Positions 27,871-37,614 of a stretch of DNA of 64,000 bases are shown here, one piece after another. The stretch's first letter is position 1, and every line of letters begins with the position of its first letter. The DNA is from Ignavibacteria bacterium (GTDB lineage: Bacteria; Bacteroidota; Ignavibacteria; Tepidaquicellales; Tepidaquicellaceae): assembly GCA_016716125.1 (NCBI GenBank), contig JADJWZ010000016.1, positions 1 to 64,000 of the forward strand. Reading direction: 5' to 3'. The translations under genes and the position numbers were made by a program. The notes beneath the pieces are model-generated. The model did not search any database. It was given only the letters and a program-made list of their open reading frames with translations, and was not told the origin of the DNA.

Positions 27871-29526
27871 TTAAGTCTGTATTACGCCTACATTAAATTT
27901 TTTAATTTCAGGATTATTGTTCGCAAGCTCTATGCAGTATGAAACTATTTTCCGAGTATCCTTAGGATCGATAATTTCATCAACCCATAGTCTCGAAGCG
28001 GCGTAAAGGACATTGGTCTGTTCATCATATCTGTTATGTATCTCTTCAAGAAATTTTTTCTTCTCGTCTTCATTAAGTTCTTTGCCTTCCTTTTTAAGCT
28101 GTCCCATTTTAATGTCCAGTAAAACATTGCTCGCCTGCGCGCCGCCCATCACTGCGATCTTTGCTTTTGGATATGCGAATATAAATCTCGGGTCATAAGC
28201 TTTTCCGCACATGGCGTAATTTCCCGCGCCGTAACTGTTGCCTGTTATAATAGTGATCTTCGGGACAGTGGAATTCGCAACTGCATTTACCATCTTCGCT
28301 CCGTCTTTAATAATCCCTCCGTGCTCGGATCTTGAGCCGACCATAAATCCCGTTACATCCTGAAGAAAAAGGAGCGGGATCTTTCGCTGATTACAGTTCA
28401 TAATAAATCTCGCGCCCTTATCAGCGCTGTCTGAATATATCACTCCGCCGAACTGCATCTCACCCGATTTGCTTTTCACAACATTTCTCTGATTTGCAAC
28501 TATGCCTACAGCCCATCCTTCTATTCTTGCAAAGCCGGTGATAATAGTCTTACCGTATGCAGGTTTATATTCATCAAAATCACCGTCATCGATGATCCTG
28601 CCGATGAGTTCATATACATCATACTGCATTGAAGTATCTTCAGGCAGTACGCCGTATATTTCCTTTTCGGGATGGTTGGGCTTTTTAATTTCAGTTCTGT
28701 CAAATCCGGCTTTAGGTTCATTGCAGAATTTACTTACAAGCTCTCTGATCTTTTCAATACACTCTTTATCATCAGCCATTTTTTCATCCGTAATTCCTGA
28801 TATCTCGGTAGTTACAGTTGCGCCTCCGAGAGATTCATTATCTATCTTTTCACCGATCGCGGCTTTTACAAGATGAGATCCGGCGAGGAAGATGCTTCCT
28901 GTTCCTTCCACTATCAGCGCTTCGTCGCTCATGATCGGAAGATAAGCTCCGCCTGCAACGCACGGACCCATGATAGCTGCGATCTGAGGAATACCCATCG
29001 AACTCATCACAGCATTATTCCTGAATATTCTTCCGAAATGTTCTTTGTCAGGAAATATCTCATCCTGCATGGGAAGAAATACTCCGGCGGAATCGACGAG
29101 ATAAATTATCGGAAGTTTATTCTCAATTGAAATTTCCTGTGCGCGGAGATTTTTTTTACATGTGATAGGGAACCATGCGCCGGCTTTTACAGTCGCGTCA
29201 TTTGCAACTATGACACAGTTCCTGCCGTGAATTTTCCCGATGCCGAATATTGTACCGGAAGAAGGCGCGCCGCCGTATTCCTTATACATTCCGTAGCCCG
29301 TATATAGTCCGAGCTCCATGAAGTATGAATCTTTATCAATTAAAAGATCAACACGTTCGCGGCAGTGAAGTTTATTTTTTGAATGAAGTTTCTCAATAGC
29401 TTTCTTTCCACCGCCCAGGTGTATCTCGTTTCTTAAAACGGTGAATTCTTTTAAAAGCTCTTTATAATTTTCTTCTCTCTTATGAAATATGGAATCTTTT
29501 TTTATATCTGATTTTAATTTAGGCAT
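27871..29526 (-). CDS. Acyl-CoA carboxylase, carboxyltransferase (beta) subunit
   Basis: A 551-residue carboxyltransferase that moves CO2 from carboxybiotin to an acyl-CoA. The motifs IVANDATVKAGAWFPITCKKNLRAQEI, YLVDSAGVFLP, GPCVAGGAYLPIMSDEA and, in the second half, DVTGFMVGSRSEHGGIIKDGAKM match the methylcrotonyl/propionyl-CoA carboxylase beta family. The QDEIFPDKEHFGRIF segment is closest to methylcrotonyl-CoA carboxylase. Both crotonase-like halves are complete. The biotin carboxylase/BCCP subunit is not adjacent, so substrate (methylcrotonyl-, propionyl- or geranyl-CoA) stays open. It would work in leucine or odd-chain acid degradation. Confidence 0.9.
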   Translation of the reverse strand: MPKLKSDIKKDSIFHKREENYKELLKEFTVLRNEIHLGGGKKAIEKLHSKNKLHCRERVDLLIDKDSYFMELGLYTGYGMYKEYGGAPSSGTIFGIGKIHGRNCVIVANDATVKAGAWFPITCKKNLRAQEISIENKLPIIYLVDSAGVFLPMQDEIFPDKEHFGRIFRNNAVMSSMGIPQIAAIMGPCVAGGAYLPIMSDEALIVEGTGSIFLAGSHLVKAAIGEKIDNESLGGATVTTEISGITDEKMADDKECIEKIRELVSKFCNEPKAGFDRTEIKKPNHPEKEIYGVLPEDTSMQYDVYELIGRIIDDGDFDEYKPAYGKTIITGFARIEGWAVGIVANQRNVVKSKSGEMQFGGVIYSDSADKGARFIMNCNQRKIPLLFLQDVTGFMVGSRSEHGGIIKDGAKMVNAVANSTVPKITIITGNSYGAGNYAMCGKAYDPRFIFAYPKAKIAVMGGAQASNVLLDIKMGQLKKEGKELNEDEKKKFLEEIHNRYDEQTNVLYAASRLWVDEIIDPKDTRKIVSYCIELANNNPEIKKFNVGVIQT

Positions 29527-29640
29527 CGGAAATTTATATTAGGATTGAACTGAACGGAAATAAAATATGAAGAAATTATCTTCAAAGAATTATTAAGATA
29601 AAACTTAATTTAAATCTGATTTAAAACGGGATAAAAACAT

Positions 29641-30924
29641 TTAAGCAATTATTTTCCTGTTACCGCTGAGATAGACAGGTTCTTTTTTTTCTGTAATTAC
29701 TTCTTTTGTAATAATGCAGTTCGAAACATTTTCTTTCGAAGGTATTTTATACATAATGTCGAGCATAATATTCTCAAGTATCGATCTCAAAGCTCTTGCG
29801 CCTGTTCTTCTTTTTAATGAAAGGTCAACCACTGCATCCAGCGCATCTTCCGTAAATTCCAGATCGACGCCTTCCATTCTGAATAATTTCTGATACTGCT
29901 TTGTAATGGCGTTCTTTGGTTCGGTAAGAATGGACAGCATGGTTTTCTTATCAAGCGAATTCAAAGTTGTGATCACGGGAAGTCTGCCGATAAGCTCCGG
30001 GATTAAACCGTAGTGGATCAGATCATCGGGCTCGACCTGATTGATGATCTTATCCTGATCGTCTTTATTCTTTGAATAAATATCCGAGCCGAATCCGATC
30101 GAACTTTTTGAGATTCTTTTTTCGATAATTTTATCTATGCCGTCGAATGCTCCGCCGCAGATAAATAAAATATTCTTTGTGCTGATATTTATAAGCGCCT
30201 GTTCGGGATGCTTTCTTCCGCCTTTGGGCGGTACGCCTGCAATAGTTCCTTCAAGAAGTTTCAGCAGCGCCTGCTGAACGCCTTCGCCGGAAACGTCTCT
30301 TGTAATGGAAGTGCTGTCGCTCTTACGGGAGATCTTGTCAATTTCATCAAGATAAATTATTCCGCGCTCGGCTTTAGACAGATCAAAATTTGCATTTTGT
30401 AAAAGATGAACTAAAATGGATTCCACATCATCGCCGACATATCCGGCTTCAGTAAGAGTTGTAGCGTCGGCTATTGCAAAAGGAACATCAAGAAGTCTTG
30501 CGAGAGACTGCGCGAGAAAAGTTTTGCCTGTACCGGTCGGACCTATAAGTAGTATGTTACTCTTTTCAATTTCAACATCATCTATGTAATTGAAATCGAT
30601 AGAGTCTATTCTTTTGTAATGATTATAAACAGCAACTGCCAAAGATTTTTTCGCTTTATCCTGACCTATTACATATTCATCGAGAAATTTTTTGATCGCC
30701 TGTGGAGTAAGTTCCGATCTGACTTTATTGATCGACTTGGCGGCGCTGCTCATTGTATTTTTTTTGATGATCTGCATAGCGTTGCCGACGCAGATCTCGC
30801 AAATGAAAACTTCTTTTCCGTTATGATCAGACGGTCCCTTTATCATATTGGTGACTTTGTCGGCGTTTCTGCCGCAGAAGGAACATCTTGCTATGTGAGA
30901 CTTGGATCCGGATTTTGAATTCAT
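29641..30924 (-). CDS. clpX: ATP-dependent protease ATP-binding subunit ClpX
   Basis: The unfoldase that feeds substrates to ClpP; 427 residues, the normal length. The N-terminal zinc-binding domain uses C14, C17, C42 and C45 (CSFC ... CEIC). Walker A is GPTGTGKT at 128-135, Walker B is IIYLDEIDKI, and the C-terminal part has GLIPELIGRLPV and RRTGARALRSI. The ISKSSIGFGSD segment contains the IGF loop needed to dock on ClpP. clpP itself is not in the window. It follows the tRNA-Leu gene on the same strand after a short gap. Confidence 0.97.
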   Translation of the reverse strand: MNSKSGSKSHIARCSFCGRNADKVTNMIKGPSDHNGKEVFICEICVGNAMQIIKKNTMSSAAKSINKVRSELTPQAIKKFLDEYVIGQDKAKKSLAVAVYNHYKRIDSIDFNYIDDVEIEKSNILLIGPTGTGKTFLAQSLARLLDVPFAIADATTLTEAGYVGDDVESILVHLLQNANFDLSKAERGIIYLDEIDKISRKSDSTSITRDVSGEGVQQALLKLLEGTIAGVPPKGGRKHPEQALINISTKNILFICGGAFDGIDKIIEKRISKSSIGFGSDIYSKNKDDQDKIINQVEPDDLIHYGLIPELIGRLPVITTLNSLDKKTMLSILTEPKNAITKQYQKLFRMEGVDLEFTEDALDAVVDLSLKRRTGARALRSILENIMLDIMYKIPSKENVSNCIITKEVITEKKEPVYLSGNRKIIA

Positions 30925-30959
30925 ATTATAAGAATGAATTTTTGTTTAATATGAAATAA

Positions 30960-31044
30960 TGGTGCGTGATGAGGGAGTCGAACCCCCACGGGTTGCCCCG
31001 CTAGATCCTAAGTCTAGTGCGTCTGCCAGTTCCGCCAATCACGC
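30960..31044 (-). tRNA. tRNA-Leu (UAG anticodon)
   Basis: On the minus strand the 85-base gene folds as a class II tRNA. The acceptor is GCGTGAT paired with ATCACGC. The anticodon stem CTAGA/TCTAG encloses CTTAGGA with anticodon TAG. A long variable arm (CGGGGCAACCCG) and a T arm with GTTCGAC follow. The 3' CCA is encoded (TGG at 30960-30962 on the plus strand). The class II variable arm and TAG anticodon identify leucine. Confidence 0.95.
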
Positions 31045-31156
31045 ATACTTAAAAACAGCAGTTACAAAAATAATTAATAATATTCCTAATTACAATTGAC
31101 TATTGGTCTTTGGTAAAGTATTACTTTAAGTGAATATATATATTGATTTATTTCAG

Positions 31157-32170
31157 TCATATCCTTCCTGCGGATTTTAAAACATAAAGCGCATCTGCAG
31201 TTACCCACTCGTTCATTTTCCTTTTACCTGTTTCACCCCATCCCACGCTGTCAGCGTTCATTATAAAATCATCGGATACAGTATAATATTTTTTTTCTGC
31301 AGCCCATCCGCCGGCGGGAAGCGCTTTGCTTTCGAGTAAGTCCAGTGCTTCTGTGCATCTTCTGTCTTTTATAAAACCTGCTTCAGCCATTGCCTTCAGT
31401 CCGCCGAGAATATCATAATGCCAGTAAAGGGGATAATGCAGCGCTAAAAATTCATCCTTCATTACACTGCCGTCAGATACTTTTCGGAATAGTTTTCTTT
31501 TAAGAAAAATCTCCGCCGCCTTTTTAACTGCTATATGAATTTTTTTATTGTCTGAATATTTTGAATAGATAGAAAGACCTCTGAGCGGAAGTAAACTTTC
31601 CATGTAAGAAGAATTTTTTGCTTCAGGATTTTTATCGCAGTTCCAGCCGCCGTCATCCCACTGCCAATGAAGAAGTCTTTCAGCAAGCGAGTCAAGTCTC
31701 TTATCAAAAAGTCCGAGCCTGGTTAAATAATACAAAGTGTTACCGTACATTGACGCGCATACTCTATGTCTGCCGTTTATTACCGGAACTCCGGACTTTT
31801 TTGAAAGATCGCTTTTACTTTTAATTTCCGCATCAATAAAATAAACATCTCTCAGCCAGAATTCAAGAACCTGTTCCTTTAATGAATTCAATGATTTATC
31901 CTCCGCCGGATATCCGATATCAGCAAGCGCAGAAAGAGTCCAGTGCGCGCCTTTCCATTTATCATAAACATCTCTGCCGCGGCTGATCCTTCCGTCTTTA
32001 TCTCTGTACGATAATATTTTTTTAACGCGGGTGCTTTGCCTTATCTCAGATCTGAGCTTTCGGATATTACTGGAATCCTCATCTTCTCCCAATACATTTA
32101 CTCGCATCTTATAACGGACGGAAGGTTCCTCAGAGCTAAAGAGATTATTTATTACAGTATCTGTATTCAA
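31157..32170 (-). CDS. Prenyltransferase/squalene-cyclase-like alpha/alpha-toroid protein
   Basis: A 337-residue protein without signal peptide. Its helical repeats contain aromatic motifs of the terpenoid cyclase/prenyltransferase toroid fold, such as YDKWKGAHWTLSALADIGYP, LLHWQWDDGGWNCDKNPEAK, YWHYDILGGLKAMAEAG and LESKALPAGGWAAEKKYY. It lacks the DxDD or DxxDD acid motifs of class II cyclases, so a true cyclisation role is unlikely; similar proteins are annotated only as hypothetical. It stands alone, with a repeat-rich gap upstream. The function is unknown. Confidence 0.7.
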   Translation of the reverse strand: MNTDTVINNLFSSEEPSVRYKMRVNVLGEDEDSSNIRKLRSEIRQSTRVKKILSYRDKDGRISRGRDVYDKWKGAHWTLSALADIGYPAEDKSLNSLKEQVLEFWLRDVYFIDAEIKSKSDLSKKSGVPVINGRHRVCASMYGNTLYYLTRLGLFDKRLDSLAERLLHWQWDDGGWNCDKNPEAKNSSYMESLLPLRGLSIYSKYSDNKKIHIAVKKAAEIFLKRKLFRKVSDGSVMKDEFLALHYPLYWHYDILGGLKAMAEAGFIKDRRCTEALDLLESKALPAGGWAAEKKYYTVSDDFIMNADSVGWGETGKRKMNEWVTADALYVLKSAGRI

Positions 32171-32271
32171 TTTGAAACGGTTAATTAAAAATTTAAAAAT
32201 GAAAATACTTTGAAGCGGATTTGAATTTTCTCAGGGTTTCAAAAATACTCAAATAAATTTTTTATATCACC

Positions 32272-32355
32272 GTCGTTGGGTGTTCCAAAAAATTTGCAGC
32301 TTTTAAAACTAAAATTAGCTGTATCTCTTTTGCAAATTTTTTGGTCACCAACGAC
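32272..32355. repeat. Hairpin element A (near-perfect 25-bp inverted repeat)
   Basis: Left arm GTCGTTGGGTGTTCCAAAAAATTTGCA (split here: GTCGTTGGGTG then TTCCAAAAAATTTGCA) pairs with the right arm at 32331-32355, whose reverse complement is GTCGTTGGTGACC followed by AAAAAATTTGCA. About 32 bases of AT-rich loop separate the arms. The gene-free gap 32171-32556 that holds it contains a second, related element and nothing else recognisable. Confidence 0.75.
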
Positions 32356-32454
32356 ACTGCAGATGAAGACTTTGACTATTTATCGGAATTAAAATAAAAC
32401 TGCTGAATTTAATATACTATGTTTTTATTTAAACAAGTAAGTGCACATTAAAGT

Positions 32455-32542
32455 CCGTTGTTGGTGATCAAAAAGTTTGCATGAGTTGTATTGTAAAATT
32501 AAAATAAAATTTAAACAAACTTTTTGAAAACACAAACAACGG
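32455..32542. repeat. Hairpin element B, related to element A
   Basis: The left arm CCGTTGTTGGTGATCAAAAA plus GTTTG (32455-32479) pairs with the right arm 32516-32542, whose reverse complement is CCGTTGTTTGTGTTTTCAAAAA plus GTTTG. The arms share the pattern CGTTG(G/T)TG...CAAAAA(A/G)TTTG with element A, 100 bases upstream. Two related long hairpins close together suggest a small non-coding mobile or attenuator-like element. Confidence 0.7.
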
Positions 32543-32556
32543 CGGGATGCCTCCGG

Positions 32557-33830
32557 TTATTTTATCAGGATCATCCTTCCTGTTTCCCTGTACTTACCGG
32601 CTGTATAAGTATAAAAATAAATCCCGCTTGAATAATCACGCATTGAATTCAGTCCTGTATCTTCCCGCCTGAAGATTCTGATTTACAAGATCCTTTACTT
32701 TCCTTCCCAGAAAATCATAAACAGTAATTACCACATCAGCGACTTCAGGAAGATCAAATTCAATTTTCGTCGACGGGTTGAAAGGATTAGGATAATTATT
32801 GTGAAGCTTATACTGAGAAGGAATTTCTGCGCTTATATTTTCGATGCCGACTATCATTGTCCGGAAAATCCATTCGGCTGACCAGACGCCTGTACCTGAG
32901 TTATTAGATGCATTCACTCTCCAGAAGTAAAGAGTATTTCCATTTAAGACAGTGCCCGGGACATTGTATAAAGTATCCTGTGTATTCTGCGCAGTGTGAA
33001 CAATGTTATTGAAATTTAAGTCGGTAGAAATTTGGAGTCCGTAATTAACAGCGTTAAATACAAGATTCCAGGACATTTGCGGCGTCAGACTAATACCCGT
33101 TGATAAGTTTGCCGGAGATAACAGAGTCGGCGCAACCGGAATACTTTCGGCAACAGTAGTAAAACTAAACGGGACAGACCAGGGACCGACTCCGATTCCA
33201 TTAACACTCGCCACCCGCCAGTAATATTTTGACAAATAAGTCAGAAAAGGTGGAGGTACAATATATTGTGAACCTGTAATATTTATAGGATTATATATTA
33301 CATTTGAAAACAATGAATCAGTTGCTACCTGAAGTCTGTAAGATGCGGCAAGTGATACATCTACCCAGTCAAGTAATGGAGTCAGTGAAATATTTATTGC
33401 ATTATTAACCGGCAGCAAAAGAGTCGTGGCAGGCGGAGGAGCCACTGTTGTAAATTTAAAAACTGAAGACCAGGGACTCGTGCCTAACGAATTATATGCA
33501 TTAACTCTCCAAAAGTATCTGGTACCAATATTTAATGTCGAAGATGGAACAATATAAGAAGCTGTTTGAATATTGGATGCTGTATGAATAATAGTAGTAA
33601 AATTTGAATCTAAAGCTATGTTTAAGTTATATGCTTCAGCATCTGTTACAGTTGTCCATCCTAAAAGCGGCGATAATGCGATATTAGATGCTCCGTTTGC
33701 AGGTGAGATCAGATTCGGCGCTTCCGGTACACCTCGGTATTGGTGAATCCATTCTTTTCTGTGAATAAACATTTACAGAAAAAAATAAGAAAGTTGAAAA
33801 AGTAAGAAGTAGAATAATTTTTGCTTTCAA
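32557..33830 (-). pseudogene. Broken short paralog of the Fn3/T9SS protein upstream
   Basis: A TTG start at 33830 with an AGGAG site (33836-33840, minus strand) gives a signal peptide (KAKIILLLTFSTFLFFSVNVYSQ). The frame is then lost near 33730 and the next frame runs through three fibronectin-III-like repeats (PANGASNIALSPLLGW, PVNNAINISLTPLLDW, PANLSTGISLTPQMSW). These correspond to repeats 3-5 of the 34078-37311 protein. A second shift near 32637 separates the last 26 residues (RDYSSGIYFYTYTAGKYRET, ending GRMILIK, stop at 32557) from the rest of the T9SS domain. The N-terminal sialidase-like domain is absent. Two frameshifts plus the missing domain point to a decaying partial duplicate. 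Confidence 0.82.
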
Positions 33831-33995
33831 TTTTTCTCCTTTAAATCTTTATTTAAAGTTTAAACAAAATATGATTTTGGAAATACAAGTCAAAGATTTA
33901 TTATGTAGTTTTGATAAATGAAATTTCCGGATTAAATTTTTCTCCCGGAAACAAATCACAGTTTGTGTAAAATTAATACGCTGTGAAATTTATTC

Positions 33996-34022
33996 CAAAA
34001 AAACCGCTGACTGCAGCGGTTT
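33996..34022 (-). terminator. Intrinsic terminator of the large Fn3/T9SS gene
   Basis: The stem ACCGCTG (34003-34009) with CAGCGGT (34014-34020) is followed on the minus strand by a run of seven T (plus strand A at 33997-34003). It lies 56 bp past the stop at 34078. The terminator and about 100 bp around it are nearly repeated at 37490-37614. Confidence 0.85.
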
Positions 34023-34077
34023 TAAATTAGTATTGAAAAATTCAAAACAAAAAAATTATATGTAACTCAGATAATTA

Positions 34078-37000
34078 TTACTTAATTAATATCATCCTTC
34101 CTGTTTCCCTGTACTTACCGGCTGTATAAGTATAAAAATAAATCCCGCTTGAATAATCACGCGCATCGAATTCAGTTCTGTATTTTCCGGCCTGAAGATT
34201 CTGACTTACAAGATCCTTTACTTTTCTCCCGAGAAAATCATAAACAGTAATTTCCACATCAGCAGCTTCAGGCAGATCAAATTCAATTTTCGTAGACGGG
34301 TTGAATGGATTAGGATAATTATTGTAAAGCTTATACTCAGCAGGAATTTCTGAGCTAATATTTTCAATACCGACTATTATTGTCCGGAAAATCCATTCGG
34401 CGGACCAGCTGCCTGTACCGGAGTTATTTGATGCATTCACTCGCCAGAAGTAAAGAGTGTTGTTGTTTAAAACCGAAGAGGGAACAGTATAAGAAATATT
34501 TGTAATTTTCTGCTGGCTGTGTATGACATTATTGAAATTTATGTCTGTTGAAATCTGAAGACCGTATGAATTCGCTCCGACTAAGTTAATCCATGACAAT
34601 AAAGGAGTAAGAATAATTCCTGTTGATCCGTTCGCCGGAGAAACGAGTGTCGGAGCGGAAGGCAGCGGAGCATTTAATGTAGTAAAGCTGAATACGGAAG
34701 ACCAGTCGCTTGCGCCGATTCCATTGGCAGCGGAAGCTCTCCAGTAATATTTTGTCAGATAAGTAAAATATGGTGAAGGGACATTATATTGTGAGGCAGT
34801 AAGATTTACCGGATTAAGTATGATGTTTGAAAAAACAGAATCAGTAGCGATCTGCAGTCTGTATGTTGAAGCGTTTAAGACATTTTCCCAGTCAAGTAAA
34901 GGCGTAAGTGAAACGTTTACAGCATTATTCACCGGAGTCAAAAGCAAAGGAGCTGAAGGCGGACCAATTGTTGTAAAGTGAAAAGACGAAGACCATTGTC
35001 CCGTGCCGATTGCATTATAAGCGTTAACTCTCCAGTAGTATCTTGTATTAATATTAAGCAGAGCAGAAGGTACATTGTAAAAACTATTCGTTATGTTTCC
35101 TGCTGTAAGAATTACTGTACTGAAATTCGAATCCAGAGCAATATTTAAATTATATCCGGCAGCATCAGATACCGTAACCCATGAAAGTCCCGGAGTAAGT
35201 AAAACCTGCGTTGCTCCGTTTGCAGGCGAGACAAGTACCGGAGCAGCCGGGATAGAGATTGTAGTAAATCTCCATCTTGCTGACCATGGACCTGTACCGT
35301 TTGCATTAACAGCATTCACTCTCCAGTAATATCCGGTTCCGATATTTAAAATTGATGAGGGAATATTGTACTGAGAAACGTTGATGTTATTCTGATTCAC
35401 AACCATATTGGTGAAACCTGTATCTGTTGCAACCTGCAGATTATAATGCAGCGCGTCGGAAATGTCATTCCAGTCAAGCGCCGGAGTCAGTGAATTTCCT
35501 GTTGAATTATTCAGCGGAGATACAAGTACCGGAGCAGCCGGTAAAAAATTTATTGTTCTGAAATTATAAGTATTCGACCAGGTGCCTGTGCCGTTTGAGT
35601 TAGTGCCGTTCACTCTCCAGAAATATAAGTTATCATAATTCAAAACGGATGCAGCTACCTGAAATTCAGAATTAGTCAGATTACCCTGATCTACAATTGT
35701 AGTAGTAAAATTGCTATTGGCAGAGATCTGAATTCTGTACGAATCTGCATTCGATACATTACTCCAGTCCATTAGCGGAGTAAGCGGAATATTTGTTGCA
35801 TTATTTGCCGGGTATAAAAGCGTTGGTCCCGCCGGAGCGGAATTTATCGGAAATACATATCTTATATTTATTAATTCACCCATACCGATAGGCGCGCCGT
35901 TAACGTGCGTGCCTGCAAGAGAATCAGACTGACAAGTCATTTGAGCTGTGCATTCAGAGCCGGTAACATTGTTAGTAGGCGAGACGCTGACAAATCTCCA
36001 GTCTCTTAACGGAACTGCAGGAGTCAGCCTTTCCGGGGCGATCCAGTTAGCGCCTCCGTCCACTGTGTAACTTGACCAAACTGAATAGTATGCGCTTGTG
36101 TCTGATCCGTATTGTCCTGTAGTAGCGGTAAATGCAACTACCATACCGTTTCCTGAAGAAGTTCTGCCTATTGCCGGTCTGCATATCGGAAGAAATGCAT
36201 CAGAGACCGCGCCTGAATTTGGAAAGAAAGGAACATTTGATTCATTTGCTATTATCTTTGGTATTCCGCCGTTTATATTCGGCGACCAGACTCTTATTGA
36301 TGAAGGAAGAGTAGGAAAAAATCCGGTTGCTGTAAGCAATGAAATATTAAATGCAACATAGGGCTCACTGTTATTACCAAATGCCATGCTGACTCCTCTC
36401 AGACATCCAAGAGAATCAGCAGCGGTGTCCCAGTCCCAGATCTGCTGAGGCGAACTCCAGGAGATCCCGTCATTTGTAGAAAATCTGTAAAAGACATCAT
36501 TATCATTTATACCGTCACCGGCGCCTATGTAAGCATGCCCGACTATTCCATTTGGAGCTAATGCCAGTCCATACGTTTCTGCCTGATCTCCGGGATATCC
36601 GACATATCCGCTGAATACGCCGTTATTAGAAGTATTTGTATAAGAATTGACCGAACCATTTATTGATCCTGCAAATACGGTTTTATTCATACCAATACCA
36701 ATAACTCTGGGCCAGATTGCTAAACCTTCCGGCGGATCTCCGGGGTCCATTTCAGTAAATACTCCGAAACCGGGTCCTGCATCATAATAGAGTTTTGTTC
36801 TGGTTAAGGTGCCATTTGTATTATTGTGATTTGCAATGACCGCCGCTCCGTTGGTATAACCGGTGATCGCCGGGAAACCGCTTCTGTCTGTATTTGGTAC
36901 GTCACCTAAATAAGTCCAGATAGCCCCAAAGTCATTGCTGAACAAGTATGCGCAGTCTCTGGAAGCAAATCCCGGAAACACAGAATACATGAATGTTGCA

Positions 37001-37311
37001 TGTATATTCGAAGGAGTCAGCGGGTCCTGCCATATCTGCTGCGCTACACCGTTGCTTTGTAAATCATAGACTGTATTAACTCCGGTTGGACTAAAGAATA
37101 CAGTTGCTGATGAAGTTCTTACCGTAGGAATATATAGCTTATAATTTTTATTATTTATTATATTTGTGTTTTGAGAATTATCGTATACCTCAAGTCCTGT
37201 TACAGGTTTTGGGATCGGAACTTCCTTTGGCTGTGAATGAATACTGCTGAATCCTGAAAACAGTGCAAATGAAATTAACATCTGCGTAAAAAGTAAATTA
37301 AGCGCTTTCAT
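34078..37311 (-). CDS. Giant exported sialidase-like/Fn3 protein with T9SS type A sorting domain
   Basis: A 1077-residue surface protein. A signal peptide (MKALNLLFTQMLISFALFSGFSSIHS) leads into ~450 residues of a BNR/sialidase-like propeller (AYLFSNDFGAIWTYLG, STNDGISWSSP, YTVDGGANWIAPE). Five fibronectin type III repeats of ~98 residues follow, each opening with APxLxSPxNxAxxxxLTPxLxW and closing with YYWRVNAxNxxGTGxWS. The final T9SS type A domain (NYPNPFNPSTKIEFDLPEA ... YDFLGRKVKDLV ... GRMILIK) is complete. Such proteins are typical type IX cargo, acting as adhesins or glycan-binding surface proteins. No catalytic sialidase Arg triad is obvious by eye. The neighbour at 32557-33830 is a broken partial copy of its C-terminal half. 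Confidence 0.92.
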   Translation of the reverse strand: MKALNLLFTQMLISFALFSGFSSIHSQPKEVPIPKPVTGLEVYDNSQNTNIINNKNYKLYIPTVRTSSATVFFSPTGVNTVYDLQSNGVAQQIWQDPLTPSNIHATFMYSVFPGFASRDCAYLFSNDFGAIWTYLGDVPNTDRSGFPAITGYTNGAAVIANHNNTNGTLTRTKLYYDAGPGFGVFTEMDPGDPPEGLAIWPRVIGIGMNKTVFAGSINGSVNSYTNTSNNGVFSGYVGYPGDQAETYGLALAPNGIVGHAYIGAGDGINDNDVFYRFSTNDGISWSSPQQIWDWDTAADSLGCLRGVSMAFGNNSEPYVAFNISLLTATGFFPTLPSSIRVWSPNINGGIPKIIANESNVPFFPNSGAVSDAFLPICRPAIGRTSSGNGMVVAFTATTGQYGSDTSAYYSVWSSYTVDGGANWIAPERLTPAVPLRDWRFVSVSPTNNVTGSECTAQMTCQSDSLAGTHVNGAPIGMGELINIRYVFPINSAPAGPTLLYPANNATNIPLTPLMDWSNVSNADSYRIQISANSNFTTTIVDQGNLTNSEFQVAASVLNYDNLYFWRVNGTNSNGTGTWSNTYNFRTINFLPAAPVLVSPLNNSTGNSLTPALDWNDISDALHYNLQVATDTGFTNMVVNQNNINVSQYNIPSSILNIGTGYYWRVNAVNANGTGPWSARWRFTTISIPAAPVLVSPANGATQVLLTPGLSWVTVSDAAGYNLNIALDSNFSTVILTAGNITNSFYNVPSALLNINTRYYWRVNAYNAIGTGQWSSSFHFTTIGPPSAPLLLTPVNNAVNVSLTPLLDWENVLNASTYRLQIATDSVFSNIILNPVNLTASQYNVPSPYFTYLTKYYWRASAANGIGASDWSSVFSFTTLNAPLPSAPTLVSPANGSTGIILTPLLSWINLVGANSYGLQISTDINFNNVIHSQQKITNISYTVPSSVLNNNTLYFWRVNASNNSGTGSWSAEWIFRTIIVGIENISSEIPAEYKLYNNYPNPFNPSTKIEFDLPEAADVEITVYDFLGRKVKDLVSQNLQAGKYRTEFDARDYSSGIYFYTYTAGKYRETGRMILIK

Positions 37312-37538
37312 TTTTTCTCCTAATTTTGTTTAGAATAAATTAACTGATACAAATTAAACACAAATTCTTTTTAAGTCAAAGATTTTTTTATCTGAAAAAA
37401 GTGAATTTAACTGAAAAATATCTATCATATTTTCATTAAAATTACCAATTTTGTTTAAATTTGAACCGGATATAATTCTTTTCTCTTGGAAACAAATCGC
37501 AGTTTGTGTAAAATTAATAAGCTGTGAAAAATTATTCC

Positions 37539-37565
37539 AAAAAAAAACCGCTGACTGCAGCGGCT
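37539..37565 (-). terminator. Intrinsic terminator of the choice-of-anchor V gene
   Basis: CCGCTG (37548-37553) pairs with CAGCGG (37558-37563); on the minus strand this is followed by a long T run (plus strand A at 37539-37547). It serves the gene ending at 37615. The surrounding gap 37312-37614 holds no gene; its right half repeats the sequence at 33950-34077. Confidence 0.85.
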
Positions 37566-37614
37566 TTAAATTGTAATATAAAAAAAATCAGTTAGTAAAA
37601 AGTAACTCAGATAA

